Below, piece by piece: positions 28,601 to 37,024 of a stretch of DNA of 64,000 nt (position 1 is its first letter; each line of letters begins with the position of its first letter). Under the pieces are notes generated by a model. It worked only from the letters and a program-made list of their open reading frames with translations. It was not told the origin of the DNA and did no database searches. Made by a program: the position numbers and the translations under genes. The stretch comes from Podocnemis expansa (lineage: Eukaryota; Chordata; Testudines; Podocnemididae). The stretch spans positions 16,308,700 to 16,372,699 of the forward strand of contig ML682028.1 in NCBI GenBank assembly GCA_007922195.1, written 5' to 3'.

Positions 28601-31028
28601 TCAGGAAGAAGCAGGGTCAGCATCTCCCCATACAGAGCAGTGAGAGCCAAGCCAGACAAAACAAGAGATTTATGCTTCAAAAATACATGGCAGCAAAAAT
28701 AACCGTGGAAGGGTTCCAGCCTCAGAAGGCAGCCGGGGAAGCTGTTTGATTCTCTTAGTCACCGGAAGGGGAGAGAAATATTGAAGACATTCAGAAATCT
28801 CTGCTATTAATCATCTTTGTTCAACCTACAGCCCTGCAACTGACCCTCTTTTAGATAGCATATGCCTGAATTTCAGCGGAGCTGAGCAAACAGAAATAAA
28901 ACTGATATTAATGGGAACCGCAGGCTGTTTTCCCACCCACCTTCTTAGAAGGTCAAGACTGATAGAAAAAGAGTTGTATCTTCAGGGTACAGGTATCTTC
29001 TAATAGGAGCTACATTAGTTTAAGTTTCCTTGCAAAGTAAATGTGATCAACTGGCGACTACTGATCTTTTTAGCCTATCCTGACAGCATCCTTGAGCAAT
29101 GGTTTGAGTGGGGCAACTAAGGTATTGATTCAATGACTACACATATTTCTATCCCCTAAAATGTAACGCCTTTCCCTGCCAACATCTGCATACTGATTCT
29201 GATTTGAGGCCCAGTCTTCTCCCATTGAAGCTCACAAAAAGTTTTGCCTTTGAATTCAAGGAGCATACCCAAGCTGGGTCCAGGGCCAGGCTGGGCCCAT
29301 TCTGGACAGGCAAAACCTTTCACAGGGGTTAGCATTTCAGCAGGTAAGGGACTGTTAAACTGCTCCGTGGGGAACAGTGCTTGTTCATCTGCCATGAGAC
29401 AGAGAATGAATACTACCCACAATTATAACTAATAGCTGGGACGGATGAACCAGGAAGGTTTTGCCGGAATTACAGACTAACTTTCTGAAATGAATCCATG
29501 CTAGCACTTGAACAATCATCAATAAATACTTCATGCCTAGCACATCACCATGTGAATTAAATGACATAGAGCCAAGAGGAGGAGGGAGAGTGGAATACAC
29601 ATCCCCCCCTCCCACCCCCAGTTTGAAAGTAACCCAAGACAAGTTTTTGCAAACACTTCAGTCTCGGCAGAAGTTAACTATTTCCTGCACTCTACTTCTG
29701 TGACATAGATCAAAACACAGCATCTGCAGTTGAAGATTAAAATGCTGAGTTCCTGTTATGCAGTGTCACATAACTGATTCCTTTTCAACAGTGTCTTCGT
29801 CCAAACAACTCTCTTGTACAATTTCACTCTCTGCATTCTTAAATATTGTGGTTTTAAATTAGTGTTGTTCTCATTTACTACTTAGATTAATGCTATTAAA
29901 AGAATTGATTGAAAACAGTTTCTATTTCAGAAAAGAGAACCAGGTTCTTAAGCAATGATTATTTTTAACACTAGGCTGAAAGAAGCATTTTTAGCTATAA
30001 TATTTTAAATGGGTATTTTCCTCTCAAGTAGGAGAGTTCACCCTTTAAATTTTAAAGATAAGAAGATCTGAGTTTAATAAGTTTCCGTCACTTTAGAGCA
30101 AAACCAGAGGGGAATCAAAAATCTCTCAATGGTTGTTCAAAAGAAAAAATAAATAAATAAAAACCATGCACAGATTTAAATTGAGCATGAAACAAAGGAA
30201 GCATTAAGGAGTTTGCCTGCTATGCGAGTGCATTGGAAATCCAGTGGTTCTGAACAGGATGAGACAGCAGACAACTGAAACAACCAGGGACACATTTCAC
30301 TTTACTCAAGTTTACTCCAATTCTCTTCCCCCTTTCCTCAGGCAGAAAGCAGTATCAAATTTTCTGTCACCTACACAAGCAATTAAAGCTGGCCTTACCT
30401 GTGCATGCTCTTGTAAACTCTTCATAGTCTGTTCCTTGGTCTCCGGGGACTATTGTAGAACCATCATATTTAAAAGTCACCCTTTGGAAAGGGAAGTAAA
30501 TAATAAAATATCAAAGCCTGAATGGGCGGCTGAGTTTATCTAGGAACATAGACAACAGGAGACTATAGGAAATCAGGGGAATTCCTGCACTTTCCGAGGC
30601 TACAAACAGGATTGCAACTGTGCAGTAATATTAGTCATAAAACAATCCTGTTCTGCCCAGCAATATTTTAAATTCAGCACAGAGAGCATTCAAAATAGCC
30701 TCCGGCGAAGTGGGATTTTCTCCCACCAAAGCTCATGCCCTAAATAAACCTCAGTCTTTCAGTGCCACAGGGCTCCTTGCTTTTTTTGCCAGGCTGCCTT
30801 TTGCATCTTGCCCCCCTGCTTGCACCAGCCCACCCTCCTCTCCTTCCCAAGGCAGCCGGGGGGGATGCATCCCTTTAGGAGAAAGCAGCCAGAAACCCCC
30901 TAAAGCAAGCATCCTGGTGGTCCTTTGAAGGGGCATCCTGCTGCCACTCACCAGTTCACATCGGTGCTGTCATCCCTGACCAGGTTGTAGGCTTCTCTGC
31001 ACGCCTCCTTGGCGATTTTAGTTGCCAT
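7491..31028 (-). CDS. COTL1: COTL1, coactosin-like F-actin-binding protein (four coding exons)
   Basis: Joining 31028-30952, 30481-30399, 18627-18470 and 7601-7491 on the minus strand gives 429 nt, which is 142 codons plus TAG. The protein begins MATKIAKEACREAYNLV and ends GGANYDAQNE. It matches human COTL1 as I remember it in sequence, exact length and phase (W26 and D54 are split by introns). It is a single ADF-homology domain covering nearly the whole chain. From family knowledge, COTL1 binds F-actin but not G-actin, competes with cofilin, and is a chaperone-like partner of 5-lipoxygenase. Lys75 (F-actin contact) and Lys131 (5-lipoxygenase contact) are both present. All junctions are GT-AG and there is no frameshift. 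It is divergent from KLHL36, as in human. I am very sure of the identity. Confidence 0.97.
8578..8775 (+). repeat. tRNA-headed SINE (MIR-like)
   Basis: A degraded tRNA-type head (TATCTCAGCGGTTCGGGCAC, box-A-like) is followed by the core (CTGCTCTGTCACAGG, TGTGCGACCTTAG, CTCCCCATCTGTACAATGG) and a tail resembling GGTGCTCTGATACCACAGCA. The plus orientation is clear. The exact ends are approximate. Confidence 0.7.
9040..9165. repeat. Fold-back repeat, collapsed hairpin copy
   Basis: The arm GGTCCTGTGGCACGTAAAGG with CTAACAAATTTA is followed almost at once by its inverse (TAAATTTATTAGTCTTTAAG, then TGCCACAGGACTCCTTGC). The outer end CTGGACTAGACTAACATAG is the family terminus. Confidence 0.75.
10651..10735 (-). 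mobile_element. CR1 LINE 3' end fragment
   Basis: The sequence around CATAGGATTGGAGGGGAC, AAGATCATCTCATCCAGTCC and CTTGTTGAGA is the antisense of the CR1 3' UTR. It is a short, decayed fragment. Confidence 0.65.
11845..11992 (+). repeat. MIR-like SINE 3' part
   Basis: CTGTGCCTCAGTTCCCCCAT, TTGTAAAACAGGAGTAATAC, ATTGTGAGATGCTCACATAC and AATGGGGGCCAC are the typical core and 3' part of MIR-type SINEs of reptiles, in plus orientation. Confidence 0.75.
12902..13110. mobile_element. Non-autonomous hAT element, 209 bp
   Basis: The terminal inverted repeats are CAGGGGTTGGCAACC and GGTTGCCAACCCCTG, a perfect pair. The flanks GGTTCGAT and GCCTAGAT would be a decayed 8-bp target duplication (5 of 8 equal). 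There is no transposase; open frames across it on both strands are artefacts. Confidence 0.85.
13509..13541. repeat. Simple repeat (CG)n(CA)n
   Basis: An alternating purine-pyrimidine run, CGTGCGCGCGCACACACACA and onward, is a microsatellite that could form Z-DNA. Confidence 0.85.
15262..15680. mobile_element. MITE with ggctacacta / tgtagacata ends
   Basis: The left end ATGGCTACACTACGAAAACC and the right end TATATGTAGACATACCTTA are inverted relatives. The interior is rich in ATTCAAATTAAT words in both orientations. The ends are approximate. Confidence 0.65.
15759..16173. mobile_element. MITE with taaggtctgcgtaca / tgtagacatatctta ends
   Basis: Left TAAGGTCTGCGTACACAGAA with TTGTAAACC is an imperfect inverse of right GGTTTATAATGTAGTGTAGA with CATATCTTTA. 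The interior repeats the phrase GTTTACAA. There is no coding capacity. Confidence 0.7.
16945..17222 (+). mobile_element. CR1 LINE 3' end
   Basis: The classical CR1 3' portion in sense orientation: GGTTTAGGCTGAACATGAGG, AAAAACTTCCTAACTGTTCG, GAATTGCCTAGCGAAGCTGT, TGCCTTGAGGGCAGGG and GAGATCCCCTCCGGTTCAAC. It is 5'-truncated, as CR1 usually is. Confidence 0.9.
17495..17672 (-). repeat. MIR SINE, antisense
   Basis: TAGTCCCATTTTACAGATGG, CCAAGATTACTCAGCAGGCC, GTGGAAGAGCCAGGGATAGA and CCAGTGCCCACTCCA are the reverse complement of the MIR core and tRNA-related head. Confidence 0.85.
18470..18627 (-). CDS. COTL1: COTL1 coding exon 3, core of the ADF-H domain
   Basis: This exon encodes residues 54 (part) to 106. 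It contains the very conserved segments FVRFTTGDAMSKR and KFALITWIG, and ends LVKEVVQ. The acceptor is TTTAAAG|ATGAC and the donor is CAG|GTAAC. Lys75 lies in the MSKRVK stretch. This is the actin-facing part of the fold. Confidence 0.97.
18766..18793. repeat. Simple repeat (CA)n, interrupted
   Basis: CACGCACACACACACATGCA followed by CGTGCACATG is a short imperfect microsatellite. Confidence 0.8.
19187..19465. mobile_element. MITE rich in AAGTCGACTT palindromes
   Basis: It begins TATGGGTATGTCTACACTGG, the common terminus of this group. The body carries at least four exact AAGTCGACTTA words plus variants (AAGTTGACTTAA, AAAGTCAACTTAA) in both orientations. The right terminus is missing or decayed. 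Confidence 0.65.
21353..21545. mobile_element. MITE, about 190 bp with 30-bp terminal inverted repeats
   Basis: Left GATGTCCACACAGCAATTGA with ACACCCACGC pairs with right GCGTGGGTGTTTAATTGCTG with TATAGACATAC, with about three mismatches over 30 bp. There is no coding capacity. The flanking duplication is not clear. Confidence 0.8.
21820..22133 (+). mobile_element. CR1 LINE 3' end
   Basis: Sense CR1: GTCTGTGGAACCTGGTGCCA, GATATTGTGAAGGCCAAAAC, AGTTCATAGAGGATAGGTTC, CACTGTCAGGAGACAGGATA and TTGGGCTCCA. It encodes the last part of ORF2 and the 3' UTR, broken by substitutions. Confidence 0.9.
24450..24530 (-). mobile_element. CR1 LINE 3' terminus with (AATC)n
   Basis: AATCAAATCAAATCATAGGG and TTGGAAGGGACCTCATGAGA with TCATCGAGT are the antisense 3' end of CR1, including its short terminal repeat. 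Confidence 0.85.
25107..25209. mobile_element. Non-autonomous hAT element, 103 bp, perfect 8-bp target duplication
   Basis: The ends are CAGTGGTCCCCAACC and GGTTGGAGAGCACTG. The 8-bp sequence AACTAGAG is found immediately on both sides (25099-25106 and 25210-25217). It is one of the shortest complete copies here. Confidence 0.9.
25252..25372. mobile_element. MITE fragment (aggtctacaca end)
   Basis: The start GGCCAGGTCTACACAATACA and the end CCCCACGTAGACAGCAG resemble the termini of the turtle MITE group. The interior is decayed. Confidence 0.5.
26599..26777. mobile_element. Non-autonomous hAT element, 179 bp
   Basis: The ends are CAGGGGTCTCAAACTCCC and GATCTGAGACCCCTG. The flanks CACTAGAA (26591-26598) and CAGTAGAG (26778-26785) are an 8-bp target duplication with two differences. 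Its interior resembles the element at 31998-32196 (CGGCC, TGCAATATCGTT, AAAAGGTTTCA). Confidence 0.88.
30149..30166. repeat. Short (AAAT)n repeat
   Basis: AAAATAAATAAATAAAAA is a small simple repeat in COTL1 intron 2. Confidence 0.7.
30399..30481 (-). CDS. COTL1: COTL1 coding exon 2
   Basis: This exon encodes residues 26 (last base) to 54 (first base), reading VTFKYDGSTIVPGDQGT and then DYEEFTRACT. The acceptor is CAAAG|GGTGAC and the donor is ACAG|GTAAGG. The human segment reads GEQGAEYQHFIQQCT, so this is the least conserved coding exon. Confidence 0.95.
30482..30951 (-). other. COTL1: COTL1 intron 1
   Basis: A short intron of 470 bp between coding exons 1 and 2. It contains one arm of the fold-back repeat (30707-30795) and otherwise nothing recognisable. 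Confidence 0.9.
30707..30795. repeat. Fold-back repeat, single arm, in COTL1 intron 1
   Basis: AAGTGGGATTTTCTCCCACC, AAAGCTCATGCCCTAAATAA, TCTTTCAGTGCCACAGGGCT and CCTTGCTTTTTTTGCC form the right arm of the family, lying about 160 bp from exon 1. Confidence 0.8.
30952..31028 (-). CDS. COTL1: COTL1 coding exon 1
   Basis: This exon encodes residues 1-25 and two bases of the Trp26 codon. The ATG at 31028-31026 has G at +4 but C at -3, so the Kozak context is only moderate. It is chosen because the N-terminus MATKI matches the family exactly. The donor is CTG|GTGAGT, with GT at 30951-30950. Confidence 0.96.
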
Positions 31029-31480
31029 CGGCTTGAGAGCTGCAGGAGGGAGCTGCAGAGGAATCAAGGGGCTGCTGCTTTTCCCTTCAAGCCCCAGGCA
31101 GGAGCAGAGCAGGCTCTTTGCACGGACCCACCAGGTGAGGTGCTGGGCGAGCAAGGAGGCGGCTCAGGCTTTGCAGAATCCCGGGATCTCGCCGGCTTAA
31201 CCCCTTCGCTGCCCGGCTGCACAAAGAGCTCGGCGCTGCTCGCAAAGCAGCTGCTGGCAGGGGAAGGCTGCTGCTTTCTGCCCCTCCAAAGAGAAAGCAA
31301 GCGAGGAACACCCCTCTGCTTTGCAGCCCAGTGGTGTCTCCTTCCCACCCCCCTCCCACGGTTTTTTCACCCACAAAAGCACCAGGCGCCTCTGCAAAGC
31401 ATTGCTGGGATTGCAAGGCGGTGACGTCAGAGCCAGGGAGGGCAGGAAAGTGACCAAAAAAAAAGAAAAAAAAGTCCTGG
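31029..31480 (-). promoter_or_regulatory. COTL1: COTL1 5' UTR and promoter region
   Basis: This is the most CpG- and GC-enriched stretch next to the COTL1 start codon, with repeated GCAGC and GGGAGG motifs. It contains a perfect palindromic CRE (TGACGTCA, 31422-31429) about 395 bp upstream of the ATG. No TATA box is obvious. The transcription start cannot be fixed from sequence alone. Confidence 0.55.
31422..31429. promoter_or_regulatory. Palindromic cAMP-response element TGACGTCA
   Basis: This is an exact full-site CREB/ATF consensus, embedded in GGCGGTGACGTCAGAGCC, about 395 bp upstream of the COTL1 start codon. Full CRE sites active in animals usually lie within a few hundred bp of a start site, so this one is plausibly functional. 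It is inferred from the motif and its position only. Confidence 0.5.
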
Positions 31481-31616
31481 CCAGAGATCTGGCTGCTGGG
31501 TTTGGTGGGGGGATGAGGAGGAGGAGGATGCTCCTAATGCAGATTGCAGGCTGCTAGGTGCAAAGTGATGCATTGCATCCCCAGGGATGAGGAGACAGGG
31601 GCAGGGGTGGTGCAAA

Positions 31617-31661
31617 ATCAAATCAAATCATAGGGCTGGAAGGGACCTCATCGAGTCCAAC
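31617..31661 (-). mobile_element. CR1 LINE 3' terminus, cut by the assembly gap
   Basis: AATCAAATCAAATCATAGGG, CTGGAAGGGACCTCATCGAG and TCCAAC are the antisense CR1 3' end; the element runs straight into the N run. Confidence 0.85.
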
Positions 31662-31671
31662 NNNNNNNNNN
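31662..31671. other. Assembly gap (10 N)
   Basis: Ten N bases, likely a placeholder of unknown true size. They lie within a CR1 fragment and between two near-identical flanks. Confidence 0.99.
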
Positions 31672-31816
31672 GCAGAGGTGCTAGCCACTAGGTGCAAAGT
31701 GATGCATTACATCCCCAGCGATGAGGAGACAGGGGTAGGGGTGGTGCAAGATGACACAGCCCCTTGCCACTCCTCTGGGGCAAGAAGAGGCTGCAGGAGA
31801 TGTAGAGGTAGCACAG

Positions 31817-31862
31817 TTTCCAAAGGGATAACCGTGTTAGTCTAGTCCAGTAAAAAAACAAC
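31817..31862 (+). repeat. 46-bp head of the fold-back repeat with 13-bp target duplication
   Basis: The insert TTTCCAAAGGGATAACCGTG through TAGTCCAGTAAAAAAACAAC is the outer end of the fold-back family with an A-rich tail. AGAGGTAGCACAG stands directly on each side (31804-31816 and 31863-31875). Confidence 0.85.
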
Positions 31863-31997
31863 AGAGGTAGCACAGCAGGACACCTGAGAAGGAGCCCCTG
31901 GTGCAGGTAGTCTCCTGAAAGGGGTGAAAGGGGTGGGTGAGGACAGCTAATTTGCAAGGAGGGTAGCCACTTGCCTGCCTTGATCTACAAGCTAGAG

Positions 31998-32196
31998 CAG
32001 GGGTCTCCAACTCAACTCATCACGAGGGCCGCGTGAGGACTGGTAGAGGGCCACGTGAGGACTAGTATGTTAGCCCGAGGGCCGCGCCATTGAAACCTTT
32101 TCAAACAACAATATTGCAAATGCTGGTAACAATCTTGTCATTGCTGGCCACAGGAAATAGCTTTAGGGGCCGCATGCGGCATGTTTGAGACCCTTG
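31998..32196. mobile_element. Non-autonomous hAT element, 199 bp, perfect 8-bp target duplication
   Basis: The ends are CAGGGGTCTCCAACTCAAC and GTTTGAGACCCTTG. AGCTAGAG stands on both sides (31990-31997 and 32197-32204). The interior has two GAGGGCC-type direct repeats, at about 32025-32085. Confidence 0.92.
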
Positions 32197-32949
32197 AGCT
32201 AGAGCCTGGACAAAGCACCCAAGAGTGTGCTAAGATCAGTGCAATCCCCAGGCAATGCTGCAGATGCAGTTTCATAATAATAAAAGGGTAAAATAATGTG
32301 CTGCATGTGAAATAGGCAAGGAAAATTGGGAAGTCATCCAAAAGCTTTTAACCAGGGCAGGAATATTAAAGGTCTTGGACTCAGGGTGGGGGTCATTTCG
32401 CATTTCCGCCAGTCGGGATTACCCTAGGTCTCAACTTGTAACTGGGGCCCTGCCAGCCCTTGTGTGTTTTTAGGCTTATTGTGGGCCTGTGGCGGGTTTA
32501 GGTCTGTTTCAGATGCAGCTAGCTCCCCCTCTTGGTCTGAATCAGTGTTACCAAAAAACAAAACAAAAAAACCTGCATATGTTGACACTTGGAACAGAAA
32601 TTGACAGGGCTGGAGAATGAGAGATGAATGGGCTGCTGTAAAATTTGCACCAGCCTTTCTGCATGCACAAGCATGGAAATGTACACCTAGTCCTGGAACT
32701 CCCTGAAATTACCCTGGAAAAGTGTTAATTTTAATCAGAGGTTTGCAGTGAATTGTGAGATGAAAATAAGAAAACTAGACAATTACTGTAGAGTCTCACT
32801 AATTCTGAAGGATCTGGAGACCCATTGTGAATGACTGAATTATGCAAATAAATGAACCATCACAACAGAAAAAAATGAGCCTATTCCATTTCAGTCCATG
32901 AACCATATTTTGTTCATTTTTTGGACAACTGTAAATAGTTTGCATTGTT

Positions 32950-33120
32950 AGTGAAACAGGGTGGGTGAATTAATATTTTCCATTGGTGACAGAGAAGTTT
33001 TGGAACTTATACAGAGCTCTTCTTCAGGTCTGAGAAGTTTACTTGTGGTGTCACAGCTAAATACAAGGTAGAACCAATTGTTTAGCACAAACATGTTTCA
33101 CGGGACCAACATGGCTGCAG
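32950..33120. repeat. Interspersed repeat, GGTGGGTGAATTAATATTTT type
   Basis: AGGGTGGGTGAATTAATATT, CATTGGTGACAGAGAAG, TATACAGAGCTCTTCTTCAG and CGGGACCAACATGGCTGCAG belong to a reptile repeat family that I recognise but cannot name. A second copy is at 60699-60785. Confidence 0.6.
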
Positions 33121-33892
33121 CTACAATGCATACATTAATTATTAGAAGATGCTGTACTATGTTTTGTAAAAGTGATACAGCAGGTGCATGAGCAAATCAC
33201 AATGAATCAAACTGAACCCAGCAATGAATTCAATGATTTAAGTAAAGTCAGTGGGAGCAGAGATAAAGATGTGTTAAAATCAATGGGAGTTGGGGGCACT
33301 TGGCATCTGGATCAGGCCTTACCATCTGATAGGCTGCAGCCACTAGATGGTAGTGTGGTCGCACACGTCAATAGACGTAACTTCCATTCCTTTATGGAGC
33401 TCTTTGTAAGCCTGAGTGATGACCATTTTACTTAACAGATCATTGCTCATATACTAAATACTTTTCAAGTTTGCCATTCTCATCATCTGCTTAACACTAT
33501 TTGTACCTGTGACAACCAGTGGCCTTGTTCTTGTCTCTTCAAACTACTTGCTGAGCTATAGAGGTCTCACAGAGAAGAGGCAGGTGATGTCAGATATCCC
33601 TAGAATTGGAAAGAGAAATGTCCAAGGTTGGTCAAATCTCGACCATCTAAGATTTCAGTATACACGTCTCTGTTCTTCTGTAGTTGGGATGCTTGAAACT
33701 CTGCGAAATGTGGGATGTGAACGTATGCAGAAAAACGAATCAAGAACTTCAATGCTCATGTTGAGACGAGCCAACAACCGCTGAACAGTATGTAAGTGTG
33801 TGCGTGTGTGTATTTTACAGGCATGTAGGATAAAACACTACCAAGGGGTGCTAAAATAATTTTTATAGAGGGTGTGCTGAATGCCAGTGAAA

Positions 33893-34270
33893 CCAGGGGT
33901 GTAGTGATGGATGATGGATGGGCCTGGGTGGGCTCAGGCCCACCCATGAAGCTAGCAGGCCCGCCCACCCCTGCCCATTTCAGCACCTGGCAGTGGCATA
34001 AGCTTTGCTGTTGTGACTGGAGCGGCCAGCAGCAGGCAGCTGCAGCTCCATCACAGCAGGCATGGAGGGGCAGGGGGTTTTGCTCTCTGCCTATGCTGCC
34101 TCACAGCTCTGGACCAGGGCAGCTGTTGCGTCCTCCACACAGTAGGGGCTGGGCTGCCTCTCCGTCTCCCAACGCTCCAGTTGCTAAACAGCTGGAGTGT
34201 CATCAGGAAGCTCCTGTAACTTGTCCAGAAACAGGACTGACCAGGCCCACCCTGGAGAGTCAGGAGCCTG
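33893..34270. mobile_element. Possible hAT-related repeat starting CAGGGGTGTAG
   Basis: It starts CCAGGGGTGTAGTGATGGAT and shares CAGCACCTGGCAGTGG with 728-1075. It is GC-rich, which creates a 161-codon frame with no recognisable product. Confidence 0.4.
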
Positions 34271-34327
34271 GCCAGAAAACGAGGGCTGGCTATGTCCCTG
34301 CAATGAACCAGGCTGTAAACCTTCTAC

Positions 34328-34480
34328 ATCAGACCATAGAAATGGCCATACTGGATTAGACCAATGGTCCATCCAGCCCAGTATCCTGTCTTCTGACGGG
34401 GCCAATGCCAGATGCTTCAGAGGGAATGAACAGAACAGGTAATTTCTGTTCATGGAGACCACTTCAAGCTGGGATAGGTG
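34328..34480 (-). mobile_element. CR1 LINE 3' end, antisense
   Basis: CCATAGAAATGGCCATACTG, GATTAGACCAATGGTCCATC, CAGCCCAGTATCCTGTCTTC and AGATGCTTCAGAGGGAATGA are the antisense CR1 3' part. Confidence 0.9.
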
Positions 34481-34747
34481 GCAGCATACCAACACTCCCA
34501 GCTCCAGCATCCTTGCCTTTGGCCGGCTGTCTGCAGCTTCAGCAGTGTTCATGGAGAAGCTGATAGTCTGGAGAGGGTTGCAGATGTTCTGCAGAAAGCT
34601 AATATAGCCCCAGCCATGTTACGTCCCTGGGGGGTGTTCTTGGCAGCCACTTATAAAGAGGAATCCTGGGAGCAACGGCCACCAGGGAAGCCCTGTTAGT
34701 GATGCTGGATGGGATGTGAGGAGATGGGAGCTCCCTGGGACCCAGAG

Positions 34748-35160
34748 ATGCAGACCCGGATCCACAAAGGCGCCTAAGTCCCAGTTTTGGCTGCGCTGTG
34801 TGATCCACCACACTTCCATGAAGGCTCTTAAGTTTCTTCCTCCGGGTTTGTGCACTGACTGCTGCCTTGCTCTCTGCATGTGGTGCCTATTTCCCTCCTA
34901 AGCCTGGGAACAATTCACAAACCAGGGGCAGAAAGGCAAAAGTTGCAGGCAGGGCCCGATCCAGCAGGTGTGCTGAAAGGCCACCAAATGAAGCAGCTCC
35001 CATTCAAAATCCCAGCTGGGATGTGGTGCTGCTGCTGCTGTTCACCTTGTGCATTTTTCCCAGGGGCAAGAGCGCTTGCACAGGATCCAGGTTCAGTTGT
35101 TCCCCCTCTCACAGAGTGGGAGGAAGGATCCCTCAACAGGATGCTCTAACCACTAGGCAG
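34748..35160. repeat. Interspersed repeat with CACAAAGGCGCCTAAGTC
   Basis: GGATCCACAAAGGCGCCTAA with GTCCCAGTTTTGG matches the repeat at 60486-60555 (CACAAAGGC, GCCTAAGTCTCAGTTTTGG). The right part, GGATGCTCTAACCACTAGGC, looks like an antisense tRNA-type SINE head. The family is not named with certainty. Confidence 0.55.
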
Positions 35161-36765
35161 TGGGTGGTCTGTGGGGCTCCCTCATTCTCTGCTGTTGAAG
35201 CCGTTCTGTGGGGGGGATAAATAATGAAAGAATGACTGGAGCTGGAGGACCAGACCCTGGAAGCCCAAACCCCTTGACTATAGAGTCATTTTCCCTGGCC
35301 CCACAACTATTGAAGTATTTATCCATGGTAGAACAGCCCTCTGACCAGAGAGAAAGTGGGAGGAGGGAATGAATACCTTTGCTGGGATATCTATTAAGGC
35401 TCCCAGGGGCTTTTAGCCATGGGGGACGGATGCTAAGTTAATATGAATCATTATCAGCTTGCCACTGCACCTCCTTGGCTCATCCATCACATTTTTCTTT
35501 CAATCCTGCCCTCCCATTTCTAGCTATTTCTACCATTCCAGTGTGCTGGGTCATCTTTTGCTTCTAGTGCTGTTGGGACAACAGCAGCTACATTCAGGAA
35601 ATGACTTTGCTAAGATGTTGCACACACTGGGCCACAGACAGAGGGGAGGGGAGGAAAATCCCTTGGGTGGGCAGGGAAGGTGGAGCCACGGCTCTGTTGC
35701 ATTTTCCAAGCTTGCTCCCAGACTGCCTTCTGGACTCTGCTTTTTCTGCACAGTACGGCCAGGGACTAGGAGAATGAAGACACGTGGAAAGACTGCTCTC
35801 TGCCCCTGTGATGCAGATGGATTTTCAGACAAACCCGCCCAGCAGGCGGCAAATCCTGTGCATATACATTTGTGCACAGAGGTGTGGATATCATTAGTGG
35901 CATGGGTGTGTACGCTCACAGTGGCCCATGTTCCTGAAGAGCTGAGCTGCTGCATTTTGTCCTAGTTGTCTTTTCCTGAGGCTGCACTGTTTCATGTCCA
36001 GATAAATAAAAAGCTTTTGAGGTTACTGGCTTGCTCTGAATATTTTTGGATGGTTCTGCTGTGTTGAGTACACACGCCCCTATACAGAGATCTTTGATAT
36101 CACAGACTTTCAAGAGAACCTACATAATCATTGTCGACACTTAAATAATGGTGGAGTCTTTTATAGGGACTGTCCCGTTTTGAGTATTTGCAACAGTTAC
36201 CTTATTTGCCTTATGTAGTCACTGCTGCTAAGCCTCCAAAACAATCAGGGAACTATAAAAATAGTTGCAATTATCACACAAAAGAAGTGCTAGGAAAATG
36301 TAACAGGTTGCATTGTGCTTGGCTGTATTTATATATTTGCCATACAACATGTTACCAAGGGATAACTTTTAAAGTGGCCAGAACTCAGTGTGGAGAGTCC
36401 CGCCAGACATGGGCATCCTTGAGGCTAAGAAAATAGTAATTTTAAAGGAAGCATCCAGCTGCTGGTCTCTGCTGAATCTGAAATCTTACTCCAGCAATTC
36501 ACCTGCCAGGATCTCCTTTCAAATGCCCTGGGTGAGTTTCCTTCTCCATCAGGGCCCAGACTGCAGGATTTGAGAACACCCCTCTGGCAGGGAAGTCAAT
36601 AAATAGTCAGCATTATGTACAGCCGAGATCTGAGTCAGGGCTCCCCTTTGCTTGTCATCCCGTGCCAGGGGCTGGGCAATAAGGGACTGCTAACATCCAT
36701 TGGGAAGGGTGAGTCCAGCAGCCGAATTCAATTCTTCCACATTTCCCAGCCTTTAGCCAAGAGCC

Positions 36766-37024
36766 TTAGGCCTTTTCTACATTGGCACTTATTCCGGCCA
36801 AACTTTTGCCTCTCAGGGGTGTGAAAAAAACACCCCTCTGAGTGACATGAGCTTTTCTGGCATAAGCACTTCCACGGACAGAGCTAGGTTGGCGTACAGC
36901 TATTGCCACTCATCTTGTGGCTTTCTGGGGTCAGCACAGAAGCTCGGCACGGCCACACACGCGCTCTTACGGCGACACTGCCGTTCTGCTACACGTGGGC
37001 TGCTTTGAGTGTAGATGAGCCTCA
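36766..37024. mobile_element. MITE, about 260 bp
   Basis: Left TAGGCCTTTTCTACATTGGC and right GAGTGTAGATGAGCCTCAGC are inverted relatives of the group terminus. The interior GGGGTGTGAAAAAAACACCC with CTCTGAGTGACATGAG is typical of a common turtle element. Confidence 0.7.

Larger units (their letters stand above)
18628..30398 (-). other. COTL1: COTL1 intron 2
   Basis: This intron of about 11.8 kb runs from donor GTAAGG at 30398 to acceptor TTTAAAG at 18628. Outside the repeats listed separately I see no exon, RNA gene or strong motif. Short frames up to 90 codons inside it are not supported as genes. Confidence 0.85.
31551..31750. repeat. Imperfect direct duplication of about 65 bp around the gap
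   Basis: The stretch 31551-31616 and the stretch 31685-31750 agree over about 63 bp with three internal mismatches; both contain CTAGGTGCAAAGTGATGCAT and GGGGTGGTGCAA. Between them lie an antisense CR1 tip and the N run. Confidence 0.85.

Noticed and set aside
33874..34359. A 161-codon frame
   Set aside because: It runs through a GC-rich hAT-like repeat and into a CR1 3' end, so it cannot be a conserved gene.
35459..35965. A 168-codon frame (plus) with a 134-codon frame antisense to it
   Set aside because: There is no domain, no repeated codon pattern and no splice context, and the two frames overlap. Better explained by chance in GC-moderate intergenic DNA.
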